A DNA stretch of 64,000 bases from QHXW01 sp963847515 (GCA_963847515.1 CAWKAA010000002.1:744001-808000); one strand, 5' to 3'. Shown: positions 35,351-44,972, numbered from the stretch's first letter. The notes: generated by a model from the sequence alone, not told the origin. Numbers and translations are program-made.

Positions 35351-36703
35351 ATGACTAGAAAATTTGATGTGATCGCAATCGGAACAGGATCAGCCGCCTC
35401 GGCGGTTGCGTCGCGCTGTCGCGAAGCAGGATGGCAGGTTGCGATCGTCGATTCGAGGCCGTTCGGAGGTACCTGTGCTCTACGGGGATGCGACCCAAAG
35501 AAAGTGCTCGTCGGAGCTGCCGAAGCCGTTGACTGGACTCGTCGAATGAAGGGAAAGGGAATTCAGGCCGCGAAGCTTGACATTGATTGGCCCGAGTTAA
35601 TGCGTTTCAAGCGTTCTTTCACTGAGCCCGTTCCAAAACGGCGCGAGGACGGGTTCGCGACAGCCGGCATCTCAGCGTTCCATGGTCGGGCACGCTTCGC
35701 CGGTCCAACTACAGTACAAGTAGGGGAAGAGACATTGGAGGGACGGTACGTCGTTATTGCGGCCGGGGAGATACCGGCAGATTTGGAGATTCCCGGCACT
35801 GAGCACCTTACGACAAGCGATCAGTTCTTGGAGTTGACCGAACTCCCGCGGAGGATTCTCTTTATCGGAGGCGGGTATATCGCCTTTGAGTTTGCGCATG
35901 TAGCAGCCCGCGTGGGATCGCAGGTCACAGTCCTACACCGTGGCCCGCGTCCTCTTGCCCTCTTCGACCCGGATCTCGTTGATCAGCTCGTTGAGCGAAC
36001 TCGCGAACTCGGCATTGAAGTTCATCTCGGAACCGAAGCGATAGGGATCGAAAAGAGCTCCGCTCAGTTAATTGTCCGGGCAGTGGCCTCTGGGGAGACG
36101 GGCACGTTTCAGACGGATATGGTTGTGCATGCTGCGGGTCGCGTGCCCGAGATCAACGACCTGAATCTCGATGCGGCGGGGATCGAATGGGAGAAGCGGG
36201 GAGTGCGAGTCAACGAATTTTTGCAGAGTGTGTCGATTCCAGCCGTGTATGCGGCGGGAGATGCCGCCGCCAGTGGAGGCCCACCGCTGGCTCCTGTGGC
36301 GAGTTATGAAGGGCTGATCGTGGCCGCAAACCTCCTGAAGGGAGACCATCAGAGACCAAATTACCTCGGCATTCCGTCGGTCGTCTTCACGATCCCCCCG
36401 CTGTCTGCTGTCGGTCTCAGTGAATGCGGGGCACGTGAGCAAAACCTTAGGTTTAGGGTCAAAAAGGAGATGACCTCGACCTGGTATTCGTCTCGGCGGG
36501 TTGCGGAAACATATTCCGGCTACAAAGTGCTCGTGGAAGAAGACACGGACCGCATTCTGGGCGCTCATATTCTAGGGAGCGACGCCGGTGAAGTCATCAA
36601 TCTGTTTGCGCTTGCCATCCGTTCCGGGATGCGTGCCACCGATTTACAGCACATGCTGTTTGCGTATCCGACGAGTGGCTCAAATGTGACGCGTATGCTT
36701 TAG
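35351..36703 (+). CDS. FAD-dependent pyridine-nucleotide disulfide oxidoreductase-like protein
   Basis: A 450-aa class-I flavoprotein of the glutathione/mercuric reductase type. It has an FAD-binding GTGSAAS at residues 11-17, redox cysteines Cys42 and Cys47 in GGTCALRGCDPKK, an NAD(P)-binding LFIGGGYIAFEFAHVA (about 172-187), an FAD-contact PAVYAAGDAAA and a C-terminal dimerisation domain. The His-Glu pair that normally follows as HPTxxE is absent: the end reads LFAYPTSGSNVTRML, with Tyr in place of His. That should alter or weaken dithiol-disulfide exchange, so the true substrate is uncertain. GGGAG lies 4 nt before the ATG. It stands alone between mobile elements, possibly transferred with them. 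Confidence 0.85.
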   Translation: MTRKFDVIAIGTGSAASAVASRCREAGWQVAIVDSRPFGGTCALRGCDPKKVLVGAAEAVDWTRRMKGKGIQAAKLDIDWPELMRFKRSFTEPVPKRREDGFATAGISAFHGRARFAGPTTVQVGEETLEGRYVVIAAGEIPADLEIPGTEHLTTSDQFLELTELPRRILFIGGGYIAFEFAHVAARVGSQVTVLHRGPRPLALFDPDLVDQLVERTRELGIEVHLGTEAIGIEKSSAQLIVRAVASGETGTFQTDMVVHAAGRVPEINDLNLDAAGIEWEKRGVRVNEFLQSVSIPAVYAAGDAAASGGPPLAPVASYEGLIVAANLLKGDHQRPNYLGIPSVVFTIPPLSAVGLSECGAREQNLRFRVKKEMTSTWYSSRRVAETYSGYKVLVEEDTDRILGAHILGSDAGEVINLFALAIRSGMRATDLQHMLFAYPTSGSNVTRML

Positions 36704-37868
36704 AAAGGTCGAAGAGGACCTGGTCGACCAGATCTTCAATTCTAGTGAAAAGAGGCCGGCGCGGGTGCTTCTGCTACTGTCCCACTTCGGAAAAGAAGGT
36801 AAGCCGGAGCCGGTGCGCGCCCGGACCGGGTACCGGTCCGCTGCGGCTACGTAAAGCCCCGCGGTCGTTTCGCATCGGTGCGCCGGTCTGTCTGTCAAAC
36901 AGACTTGTCTCGACCTATCCGTAAGTTGGCTTCTGAGGCCAACCGGGCGGCGAGTCCTCAAAATCCTGCTGCCGCCCATCCAAGCGCGATCCGCGTGCAC
37001 GATTCGCACCAGGGTAGCGTTCCGGAGAGCGGTTATCGACACTAGTTGCCCGCCCGGTGCCGTGTTGTGAAAGATTCCGTGCTTGGCGGGTTACATCAAG
37101 AGTATCGCCTGGTGAAGGAGCAGCGCTATGCACCGGAACTAAACAAGCGGATCCGCTGCGAGGTGAGGCACCAAAGTCCACCCAACTTCGCGGGGTGGGT
37201 CTTTCCACAAGTCCGATAAGCCGACTAGAACATCGGGTGTCCGGTGAGGGCGTCGTCTTAACAAATTTTAACGCGCCATTAACCCTGGCAACGAAACCCC
37301 ACACGTCTTTCTAGCTGAGGGCATGAATACAGGCCCGCAGGAGGCAAAACGCGTAACGAAACGCATCCGGGTCGAATACTGGGATGGCAGTCTGCGCTGA
37401 CTTCTTCGGGCCGGTATCCAAACGTCCCGGTTGAAAGTCCGCCTCAAAGATCAGTTCTCAGGCCCAGCTTCAACGCTCCGTAGACCACCCGGTCCCGGAT
37501 CCATTTAATCGAAAGTTGGCGCGGCCACCTTTCGGTTCTCCACCCTCCGTGCCGAGACTTCCGGCGCGTGCCGGATCACGCTGGAGCGGTTCAAAGGATA
37601 CGCGGTCTCCCGTCTAAGCGGGCGTCCACTACTAAAGCTTAGAGGCGGTACTCGCGTGTTCCCAATTGGGCAAAAACCTTCGGCCCTGAATGGCCGGGAA
37701 GTTTCCCGACTGTTTTTAGCGGCCCGAATCATAACGAATTAGTAAGCGGACTCCGACAGATAAGGCGATGAAAGGGCGAGCGTCTGATTGTTGCATCAAG
37801 AAAATGGTCCACATTCGCATTTTTGATGATGTTTGTGTTTTGGCCGCCTTAAACCCCATGGCGAGTTT
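36704..37868. other. Long intergenic stretch, no gene seen
   Basis: About 1.16 kb with only short, Arg/Ser-rich open frames on both strands and no ribosome-site/start pairs of natural composition. I see no RNA gene, array or clear repeat. It probably consists of degraded insertion DNA. Confidence 0.4.
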
Positions 37869-38075
37869 ATGAAACCCGAGGAAGCCCGTATCGACGCCCT
37901 GCGGAAACATCCCGATTGTGGTTGCGCTGAAGTCTATGATGGATCGGCACTTATGATCGGCCTCGGCCCGATACTTGTGGTGAAGCTCTGGCGGGACAGA
38001 AGGTCTTATATGGCTGGAGACCGGCCGCGCGCAATTGAAGTATACCCACCTGAACGCAGCGATCCCGCCAAATGA
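37869..38075 (+). CDS. Hypothetical 68-aa protein
   Basis: From ATG 37869 the frame reads MKPEEARIDALRKHPDCGCAE, then ALMIGLGPILVVKLWRDRR and ends PPERSDPAK. The composition is plausible (a charged helix, then a short hydrophobic stretch), but there is no ribosome site and no family I recognise. It may be real or a remnant. Confidence 0.3.
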   Translation: MKPEEARIDALRKHPDCGCAEVYDGSALMIGLGPILVVKLWRDRRSYMAGDRPRAIEVYPPERSDPAK

Positions 38076-38357
38076 CTGCGGCGCGCCTGCGGGATCTTCA
38101 AAGATGCTGCGCTAGCCATCTTGGCGGTCACTGAAGCAGGAGTGCGTCCGTCTTTCGAAACGCACCATTGCCGGGCTAAAGCGCGCACACAGGCAGGGCC
38201 GCGTAGGCAGGCCATACGTCATTGCAGACCGTGAGAAGATCCGGCGGCTCCACGTTAGGGGCAGTCCTACGCCGCGATATCGATGCAACTGGGGTTGGCG
38301 AAGACGATGATCATCGTATTGCGGCACAGGCGTGATTCATGAGTCTTCGCAAACGCA

Positions 38358-39095
38358 GTGCTAGAAGATGAGTGGTTAGCGGACTGTCGAGATCGATTCA
38401 TGATGAGTAATGAGGAGGGAACCCGGGCAAAGAGAACGCAGCAAATCCTGAATCCGGCTGGCAATTTCTCCTTTGGTGATGAGGCGATCTTTGGCCATAC
38501 GCAATCGGCACGACGAATTCTACTCCTCGTGCAAGCAGAAATGCGGCGGCACCATGGCAACGAAAACTTCCTTACGGTCCTTGGACCAAGCGCAATATTG
38601 CTAGTGTTCACGGCGCTTGAGACTTTCGTAAACTGCACTCTGTACTCCTGCTTCTTGCATCTAGAAGCCAAAGATGATTTTAGGCGCTTGATGGAAGAAG
38701 ATAGTTTCTTGGATAAGTTCCAGCAGACTTCCGTTCTTGCAACCCGTCGCCCTGAACTTCACGCTTCGTATATCGAGCTTGTCCAACAAGTTCGAAACGA
38801 GATTGTGCATTACTACCCGTGCAGCGTCGGAACTGACACGCGTGTACCGTCCTGGCTACAGGCGCTCGCAGACAAAGATCTCCTGGTCAAGTCTCCTATT
38901 GCCGGAAATGACCTCTGTTGGCAAACAAAGATCACTTCTTACGCCCTCGCCAGATGGTGCGCCGCCGCCGTTGCCCGCGGGGCAGAAGAATTTGCGAACG
39001 CACTATACCTCGAAGGGCAGGAAAATCATGCCCATGGCTTTGTCGCTTCCCACGCACAAAGCACTGCCGAGCACTTTCGCGAACTTATCGTCTGA
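38358..39095 (+). CDS. HEPN-motif protein
   Basis: A 245-aa helical protein of unknown family with a HEPN signature. A helix ILLVFTALETFVNCTLYSCFL is followed, some 60 residues later, by YIELVQQVRNEIVHYYP, giving the R-N-x3-H arrangement (Rx4H with Asn after Arg) of HEPN ribonuclease and nucleotide-binding domains. HEPN proteins are common in toxin-antitoxin, abortive-infection and CRISPR-linked systems. No obvious MNT antitoxin or partner gene adjoins it, and the function is inferred from this motif alone. The start is uncertain: GTG 38358 gives the longest frame, while ATG 38400 or 38403 would drop 14-15 residues. It lies in a mobile-element-rich region. Confidence 0.6.
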   Translation: MLEDEWLADCRDRFMMSNEEGTRAKRTQQILNPAGNFSFGDEAIFGHTQSARRILLLVQAEMRRHHGNENFLTVLGPSAILLVFTALETFVNCTLYSCFLHLEAKDDFRRLMEEDSFLDKFQQTSVLATRRPELHASYIELVQQVRNEIVHYYPCSVGTDTRVPSWLQALADKDLLVKSPIAGNDLCWQTKITSYALARWCAAAVARGAEEFANALYLEGQENHAHGFVASHAQSTAEHFRELIV

Positions 39096-39397
39096 GACGA
39101 AGTTCGGAATGCCATGGGCGCCTCGCGTAAATCGGCATATATCTAAGACCCGGCGCCGCGTTGCCAATGTGTTCCGCCCCTTGAACTGCCTAGCATCGCC
39201 AGCAGTACTCAACCATCGTCGCGCCAGCTTTCAGCCAAGGATTCAGTGTTGGTTCATCATTCTGCAAGGCGCTGATACCCAGCACTCGACGGCGTTGTTG
39301 CACGAAAGCGATTCTCCACCGGCCAAAAAAACTCCATTTCAGATGAGCCAGTTTGCCCTCGGTTTGCGCTTAACTTAGCTAAGGAAAGGAGGAAATC
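39096..39397. other. Intergenic, no gene seen
   Basis: About 300 nt with no supported gene. It ends in a strong ribosome-binding sequence (AAAGGAGGAAATC) that precedes the short frame at 39398. Confidence 0.4.
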
Positions 39398-39580
39398 ATG
39401 AGGACCAAAACGACGGCTCGCCTCCCCTCCGTGGCCCGGACCTTTTTCTTGAGATGCAGAGCCGGCTGGCCTCAGCGGCTCGCTGACAGCCGCGCGGTGA
39501 CTCTTGCCAAAATGACTTTTTCATCTGAATTTCCAATGCAGGCTTCGCAGCCATCCCGGTGCCTGCCAAGTAGTTCTTAA
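39398..39580 (+). CDS. Short frame with a strong ribosome site
   Basis: A 60-aa frame starting MRTKTTARLPSVARTFFLRC, directly after AAAGGAGGAAATC, one of the best ribosome sites in the window. The peptide is Arg/Ser/Ala-rich and unlike any family I know. The site may mark the start of a gene whose body has been lost or frameshifted. Confidence 0.25.
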   Translation: MRTKTTARLPSVARTFFLRCRAGWPQRLADSRAVTLAKMTFSSEFPMQASQPSRCLPSSS

Positions 39581-39656
39581 GTTTCTTTCACGGTAGCCGA
39601 CAAGTTAGCTGTTTTCCGATACCCAAGTGTGCCTCCAAGGCAGATGATTACGGATA

Positions 39657-39857
39657 TCATTGAGGCAGAGGCCGCACGGACTGCCCCACCATCACGGCGC
39701 GCCATTCTTCAGCAGCTTGCTCCAGACGATGCAGGTTCTCGCTGCCGGACACGTCGGCGAGCTTCGCCTGCACCTTCGCCAACTGCACCATCACTTCGAC
39801 TAACCTCTTTCCGGTAGTCTCGAGTTCCCCGACTACCGATTTTTCTCCGGGTGGGAG
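39657..39857 (-). pseudogene. Helical protein remnant
   Basis: A minus-strand frame without a start codon encodes KSVVGELETTGKRLVEVMVQL, AKVQAKLADVSGSENLHRLEQAAEEWRAVMVGQ and a stop at 39657. The strongly amphipathic, natural composition indicates a coding remnant; the family is unknown. It overlaps the end of the YD-repeat relic. Confidence 0.3.
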
Positions 39858-40240
39858 TCATGATCGGCAACACCATCTCCCACTACGCATCGTGGAAAAG
39901 GGTTCCAACGGAAAGCGATATCTTCCCGATCCAAACGCGCGAGCTGGGTGTGGGTGGTCTCTTTAGCGGAACGCAAGTTCCCCTCATTGTCGATTTGCAT
40001 CTCGCGAGTAGTGTCCACGGTTGTCTCTTCGATGGCATTATCGCTATCGTCGTAACGGAACGTCGTGCGGTGGCCGCCGAGGTCGCCCATGCGCATGTGC
40101 CTCTCGATCCGGCGACCCTTCTGATCGTAAGCATAGGTCGTCGACATCATCGGCTTGTCGGGACCAAACAGCTTCTGAAAGACATGCACGGCTGCCTCGT
40201 GAGTTTCCGGTGATGCATTCTCCAGTTCCTTTGTGGCGTC
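39833..40240 (-). pseudogene. YD-repeat-like protein remnant
   Basis: The minus-strand frame contains FQKLFGPDKPMMSTTYAYDQKGRRIERHMRMGDLGGHRTTFRYDDSDNAIEETTVDTTREMQIDNEGNL, which has the Y.YD..GR / F.YDD.DN periodicity of YD (RHS-type) repeats found in secreted Acidobacteriota proteins. It has no start of its own: the longer frame upstream, to 40480, is of unnatural composition. The end degenerates into unrelated sequence, so it is a fragment. Confidence 0.5.
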
Positions 40241-40468
40241 TAGGCATAGGCATGGGGATGCCCTTGGGCAGATACTCTGAAAGTGGCCCGATTTTGCATA
40301 CCGATAGTTGTTGCCACGATGATAAAAAAATCCTCCGGACTTGTCGATCCTGGCGCGCGCCGTTCGTCTTACGGTTGAAGGTGCACGGGCTACACTTAAA
40401 TCCGGCCGGTTGAAGGACTCAGCCAGCACAGCCGCACAGGTGCCGTACACCGCAAAAAGGAGAGTGTC

Positions 40469-40908
40469 ATGTCGAAACAAGAAGAAGCCGGTCTTATCCT
40501 CAAACTGTACGAACTTCGCCGCGAAGCCACCATGCGCCAGGCGCGCGACTGGTATTTTCTCAGTTTAATCCGCAGTCCATGGCAGACTTCACCAGCGCGA
40601 TGTTCAGTGATCACAGCGGTCATCTGCGCATGGTGATTACCTATTGGGACATGGCGGCGGGTCTCGTCAACAACGGGGCTATCAGCCCGCAGTTATTCAA
40701 CGACACCAACGGCGAGCACATTGGGGTCTTCGCGAAATTGGAGCTCCTGCTCGGCGAAATCCGAGCCGCCTACGGACCACAATTTGCCGTGAACTTCGAA
40801 AAGCTGATCGAAGCGACACCCGACGGCCGCAAGCGGACTACAGAAGCTCGCGAACGGATCAAAGCAATCCGCGCTCAGCTCTCAACAAGGCAGGCCGCGG
40901 CCGCGTAG
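40469..40908 (+). pseudogene. DUF4760-like protein, one-base frameshift
   Basis: An AAAAGGAGAG ribosome site precedes ATG 40469. The first frame reads SKQEEAGLILKLYELRREATMRQARDWYFLS. After a missing T near 40562 the rest continues in another frame: ADFTSAMFSDHSGHLRMVITYWDMAAGLVNNGAISPQLFND, then GVFAKLELLLGEIRAAYGPQFAVNFEKLIEATPDGRKR. The joined ~146-aa product resembles a small DUF4760-type protein seen in Acidobacteriota; function unknown. The indel is in a TTT run, so a sequencing error is as likely as decay. Confidence 0.6.
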
Positions 40909-41485
40909 CAAAGTTAGCCCGACCGCCGAACCTTGAGGTCCAAAAGTATTCCAGCAGGAGAACGGTAAACTGCCCAGAATCCGCAAAGGATGAGAGCGAG
41001 TCTGGTCCAGCCATAAGTGTTTGTTTTGGGCCCCCAGAACTGTGTGCCATGGTCGGAAGTGTTCGCTTGCAGAAGAATCGAATCAGCGTTTTACTTGGCT
41101 ATGGAAGAGAACCCGCACGGGGTGATGGAAGAGCTCGTCGCCCCCCTTTGTTCTGAGCCGACTCGTCGAGCCAAGCCAACGGCGCAGATCACCAGTGGAA
41201 GGAGGATCCACTCATGTAGTTGTCGGTGAGACGTGATAGCTACCGAGCGGCTTGGTCGGGTAACTGAGCGTCAACGGGGCGCGTGAGCAGTTTTGAACAG
41301 ATTACCAGCTATCTATCTGCTAACTTAGGGGTCCTTAGTGGTGTGTCGTGGACTGCCGGGAGTACGGATAATTGCTGCGCTTTTTTTACCCTCTTTGTTC
41401 TCGTAGTCGCACGATAGTTTCAAGAACTTTCGGCGCAGCTTTTCGGCGGACCCTTACAGATGACACACGCGCTGGAGGCGGAAAA
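40909..41485. other. Intergenic, no gene seen
   Basis: About 580 nt between the DUF4760-like gene and the DUF3300 fragment. Open frames are short and compositionally poor. It should contain the DUF3300 promoter, but none stands out. Confidence 0.4.
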
Positions 41486-41938
41486 GTGATAAATACGTTG
41501 GTTCAAGTGGTATTTCGGCAGGCACTCGGCACCATTTGCATCCTGCTTCTGCTTCCGGCTGGCGCGTTGTTGGTTGCGCAAGAACCACCACCATCTACCG
41601 AGCAAGCGCCGCCTGAGCAAACTGGACCTCCCGCGCAAGCGCTTCCTCCGGACCAGTTAGCCAATCTGGTAGCGCCCGTCGCGCTCTATCCTGATTCCTT
41701 ACTCAGCCAGGTCTTGGTCGCCGCCACTTATCCGCTTGAGATCGTCGAAGCCGGACAGTGGCTCCAGCAGAATCGCAACCTCCGCGGTGCACAACTAGTG
41801 GAGGCTGCGCGCCAGCAAAATTGGGATGCTAGTATCCAGGCGCTAGTGGTGTTCCCGGATGTAATCACCCGGTTGAACTCACTCCTCCAACTTGCCGGTA
41901 ATATCTGGGGCAAGTCAGGAGGGCCATGCCGCAACTGA
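41486..41938 (+). pseudogene. DUF3300 protein, truncated N-terminal part
   Basis: From a GTG at 41486, with GGAGG 7 nt upstream, the frame has a signal peptide (ALGTICILLLLPAGALLVAQ), a Pro/Gln-rich linker and the start of DUF3300: LANLVAPVALYPDSLLSQVLVAATYPLEIVEAGQWLQQNRNL, then DASIQALVVFPDVITRLN. Homology ends near 41880, and the last residues belong to the inserted recombinase element. The intact family is a secreted protein of unknown function some 300-500 aa long. The insertion has removed most of it. Confidence 0.75.
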
Positions 41939-42084
41939 TTCTGAACTTCAACGACATCCCGATTCCGGAGACGCACCTGTGGGAGCAGCTCGACGACGAG
42001 CAAAAACGGATCGTCATCGAGACCCTGGCGCGGCTCCTTGTCCAAGCAACCCGCGACCAGCACCAGGAGCGGACCAATGACTGA
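41926..42084 (+). CDS. 52-aa protein upstream of the recombinase
   Basis: An AGGAGGGCC ribosome site precedes ATG 41926. The protein begins MPQLILNFNDIPIP, continues WEQLDDEQKRIVIETLARLLVQATRD and ends in TND. Its stop overlaps the recombinase start by 8 nt (ATGACTGA), a translational-coupling arrangement. It is probably a small helper encoded by the element, since similar leader genes are common before this group of serine recombinases. Function unknown. Confidence 0.65.
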   Translation: MPQLILNFNDIPIPETHLWEQLDDEQKRIVIETLARLLVQATRDQHQERTND

Positions 42085-43695
42085 TCCCTCCAAAATCAAA
42101 CCTACGCACACCCAGCGCGCAGCCTGCGTTTACATTCGCCAGTCCACACCGGGCCAGGTCGAGCATAACCGGGAATCTACCGCCCGCCAGTACGCCCTGG
42201 CCGATAGGGCTGCTCAACTGGGTTGGCCCAAAGAGCAAGTGGTCGTCATTGATGAAGATCTGGGGCTGTCCGGTTCCACCACCGACAAGCGCTCCGGGTT
42301 CGCTCGCCTCACCAGCGAAGTCGCCCTGGCTCACGTGGGCATCGTTCTGGGCCTGGAAGTTTCTCGCCTCGCGAGGAACAACGCGGATTGGTATCGTTTG
42401 CTGGAACTCTGCGGCGTCACCGATACTCTCATTGGCGACAACGACGGCGTTTATCATCCGGCGCTGTTCAACGATCGACTGCTGCTGGGACTAAAGGGCA
42501 CGATGAGCGAAGCCGAGCTACACATCATTCGCGCCCGCCTGGACGGAGGCATCCGCAACAAGGCAGCTCGCGGGGAACTGCGCCGCGGCTTGCCCGTGGG
42601 CTTCATTTGGGGAGACCAGGATGGCGAAGTCTTATTCCATCCAGACGAGGCAGTTACCGGCGCCATCCGCGCGGTTTTCGAGCGGTTCGCCGAGTTTGGC
42701 TCGGCGCGACGGGTCTGGCTCTGGTTCCGTTCCGAAGGTCTGTCTTTTCCGCTGCAGACGATGCCCGCTGGCATGCCTGGTCCGATCCGCTGGGTGACTC
42801 CAACCTACCACGCACTGCACCAAATCCTGACCAATCCGGTGTATGCTGGCGCTTACACCTACGGCAAGACCAAGTACGAACGCTACATTGATGGAAATGG
42901 CGCTGTCAGAAAACGCATTCGGCATTTACCCATGGATCAGTGGTCCGTGCTCATCCAGGATCATCATCCGGCTTCATCGATTGGGTCACCTTTCAAGCCA
43001 ACCAGGCACGGCTCGACTCCAACACCCGGCCCAAACCGCATCAGGCTGGGGGCGCGGTGAGAGAAGGATCGGCACTGCTGCAGAGCCTCGCCACCTGCGG
43101 GCACTGTGGCCGCCGTCTGCATGTTCATTATCGCGGCCGCAACTCGGCACCGGGTTATCATTGCGCCGGCAAAGACCTCGTTAACGGACGCGGTGTGTAC
43201 TGTCTCAATGTCGGCGGAATGGTGATCGAGCAAGCCGTGGCCAACGCTTTCCTCGAAGCCGTTACACCGGCGGCCGTAGAAGCAACCATGCTGTCGGTCC
43301 AACAGCTCCAAGCGAATCACGATGCTGCGTTGTCGCAGTGGCGGCTGGAAGTGGAACGGACGCGTTATGAGGCGGAGCGAGCGGAACGCCGATACCGGGC
43401 CGTGGAGCCGGAAAACCGCCTTGTTGCTCGCGGCCTAGAAACCGAATGGGAGAATCGCCTACGCGATCTGGCCGCCGCCGAAACAGAACTGCGCCGCCGC
43501 GAGCAACAGCGGCCCAATCCAATTGGCCCCGAGCAACTCAAACGCATTCAGATGCTCGGCGCCGATATTCGTCAAGTCTGGACTGCGCCGGCCATCACGG
43601 ATCGCGATCGCAAGGAACTCCTGAGAACGCTGCTGGAAGAAGTCATCCTGCATCTCAAACGAGCCGAAGGTCACGCGCACCTGACTCTGCGCTGA
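42077..43695 (+). pseudogene. Large serine recombinase, frameshifted
   Basis: The resolvase domain begins AACVYIRQSTPGQVEHNRESTARQYAL (catalytic Ser in RQST) and continues VVVIDEDLGLSGSTTDKRSGFARL and VLGLEVSRLARNNADWYRLLELC. A 'Recombinase' domain (HIIRARLDGGIRNKAARGELRRGLPVGF, HQILTNPVYAGAYTYGK) and a zinc-ribbon (LATCGHCGRRL, GYHCAGKD) follow, then a coiled coil. One G is missing near 42972, where HHPGFIDWV is split between two frames. A TGA at 43693-43695 then stands where LRWRGG would read Trp, separating the C-terminal part at 43714. It catalysed integration or transposition of this ~2.4-kb element; now it is probably inactive. Confidence 0.75.
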
Positions 43696-43713
43696 CGCGG
43701 CGGCGCGATTACG

Positions 43714-44298
43714 ATGCTGGATGTCCCTATTCCGCGATTCAAGCCGATGGGACCGCGCACCGACGAAGATACGATCTCGCTGCTCCGGCGTTTGGCCGCT
43801 CTTTATCCGGACGAAGTTATCGCAGGAATCTTGAATCGTCAGGACCGCAAAACAGCTACCGGCGAACGCTTCACCGCCAATCAGGTCGGCAGCCTGCGAC
43901 GATACCGCAACATCCCGCGATTCCAGCCGTCATCCGCTGAGCCGCCCTCTGGCGAGCTCGTTTCGATTCGCAAAGCGGCGCAGATTTTGGGCATGAACAC
44001 ATCTTCGATTCATCGCTGGCTGGCCGATGGTTTCATCGCGGGCGAGCAGGTCACGCCAGGTGCGCCTTGGCAGATTCGGATCACCGATGAGTTGCGGGCG
44101 CGCATTGTGCAGCAGGCACCACCGGAATACCTGCCGATGCTGGAGACCACCATGAAACTCGGCGTTTCGCGGCAGACGGTGTTGCAGCGTGTAAAGCGAG
44201 GCGAGCTTCAAGCCGTGCTGTTAAGACAAGGCCGGCGTAAAGGCTTGCGAATCAAAGTGGTCGATCAGCAGCCAGCGCTATTCGAACAACTTTCATGA
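43714..44298 (+). CDS. C-terminal DNA-binding part of the serine recombinase
   Basis: In the same frame as the recombinase but after its TGA, this 194-aa segment reads LLRRLAALYPDEVIAGILNRQDRKTATGERFTANQVGSLRRYRNIPRF. A MerR-like helix-turn-helix (LVSIRKAAQILGMNTSSIHRWLADGFIAG) and a second one (TTMKLGVSRQTVLQRVKRGELQAVL) follow. In intact relatives this region is continuous with the recombinase as its far C-terminus. Alone it might still be translated from the ATG at 43714, as a DNA-binding protein, but there is no clear ribosome site. Confidence 0.6.
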   Translation: MLDVPIPRFKPMGPRTDEDTISLLRRLAALYPDEVIAGILNRQDRKTATGERFTANQVGSLRRYRNIPRFQPSSAEPPSGELVSIRKAAQILGMNTSSIHRWLADGFIAGEQVTPGAPWQIRITDELRARIVQQAPPEYLPMLETTMKLGVSRQTVLQRVKRGELQAVLLRQGRRKGLRIKVVDQQPALFEQLS

Positions 44299-44316
44299 AC
44301 CAGGGGGCAGTATGAA

Positions 44317-44972
44317 GCCGTATCCAAGAACCCACGAATGTCCGCGTCCAGAATCCAGTTCACCTTCTTGCGTTGGATGCCCACATTCAGCGCGTCCAGC
44401 GCCTGATGCGGGCTGCGCCCGGGCCGGAACCCGTAGCTGAATCCCCGAAAATCGACCTCGTATATCTGATTGAGAACCGACACCACTGCCTGTTGAACAA
44501 TCTTGTCCTCCAGCGCCGCAATGCCGATCGAGCGTTGTCGCCCGTCCGCCTTCGGTATGTAGATCCGCCTTGAGGGCTGTGCCCGATACGCTCCCCGATG
44601 AATCCGGTCTTTCAAATCGGCCAGCCGATCCTCCAGACCTTCTTCATACTGCCGCCACGTTACCCCGTCCACTCCCGGCGCAGCCTTCCGCTGTAAGGCT
44701 TGAAAGCTGGCTCGGAGCAGATCCTGAGTTACGTGGTGCAGCAAAGTGGTGAACTGCTCTTTCTTCCTTTCCCTAGCTGCTTGACGCACACCCCCCAGGC
44801 CCTGGGACACGCCGCGCCCGTCCTGTGCCGGTGGCGTGTGTACCTGACTGGTGTTCTCCTTGGTTCGCACCCTTCCCTCCATCCCCTCCGCGGCTTGGGC
44901 CTGTTGCTCCGTTGCTTTGTTCGGTGACTTCATTGGTACTTCGATGCGATCCGACTCCTCATCGCCGTTCAT
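44317..44972 (-). pseudogene. Group II intron reverse transcriptase/maturase, 3'-truncated
   Basis: From ATG 44972 the minus-strand frame encodes a basic N-terminus and RT motifs: ALQRKAAPGVDGVTWRQYEEGLEDRLADLKDRI (RT-0/1), YRAQPSRRIYIPKADGRQRSIGIAALEDKIVQQAV (RT-2), FSYGFRPGRSPHQALDAL and VNWILDADIRGFLDT (RT-3). It stops at about 44317, where the recombinase element's right end begins, before the catalytic YADD. The thumb, maturase and endonuclease domains are lost. The retroelement was cut by the serine-recombinase insertion or by a deletion. Confidence 0.85.

Noticed and set aside
36680..37304. Two minus-strand frames after the flavoprotein gene
   Set aside because: They are Arg/Ser-rich without ribosome sites or domains; nothing distinguishes them from chance frames in GC-rich DNA.
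38267..38671. A 134-codon minus-strand frame over the HEPN-protein gene
   Set aside because: It is antisense to the HEPN frame, which has the more natural composition and a recognisable motif.
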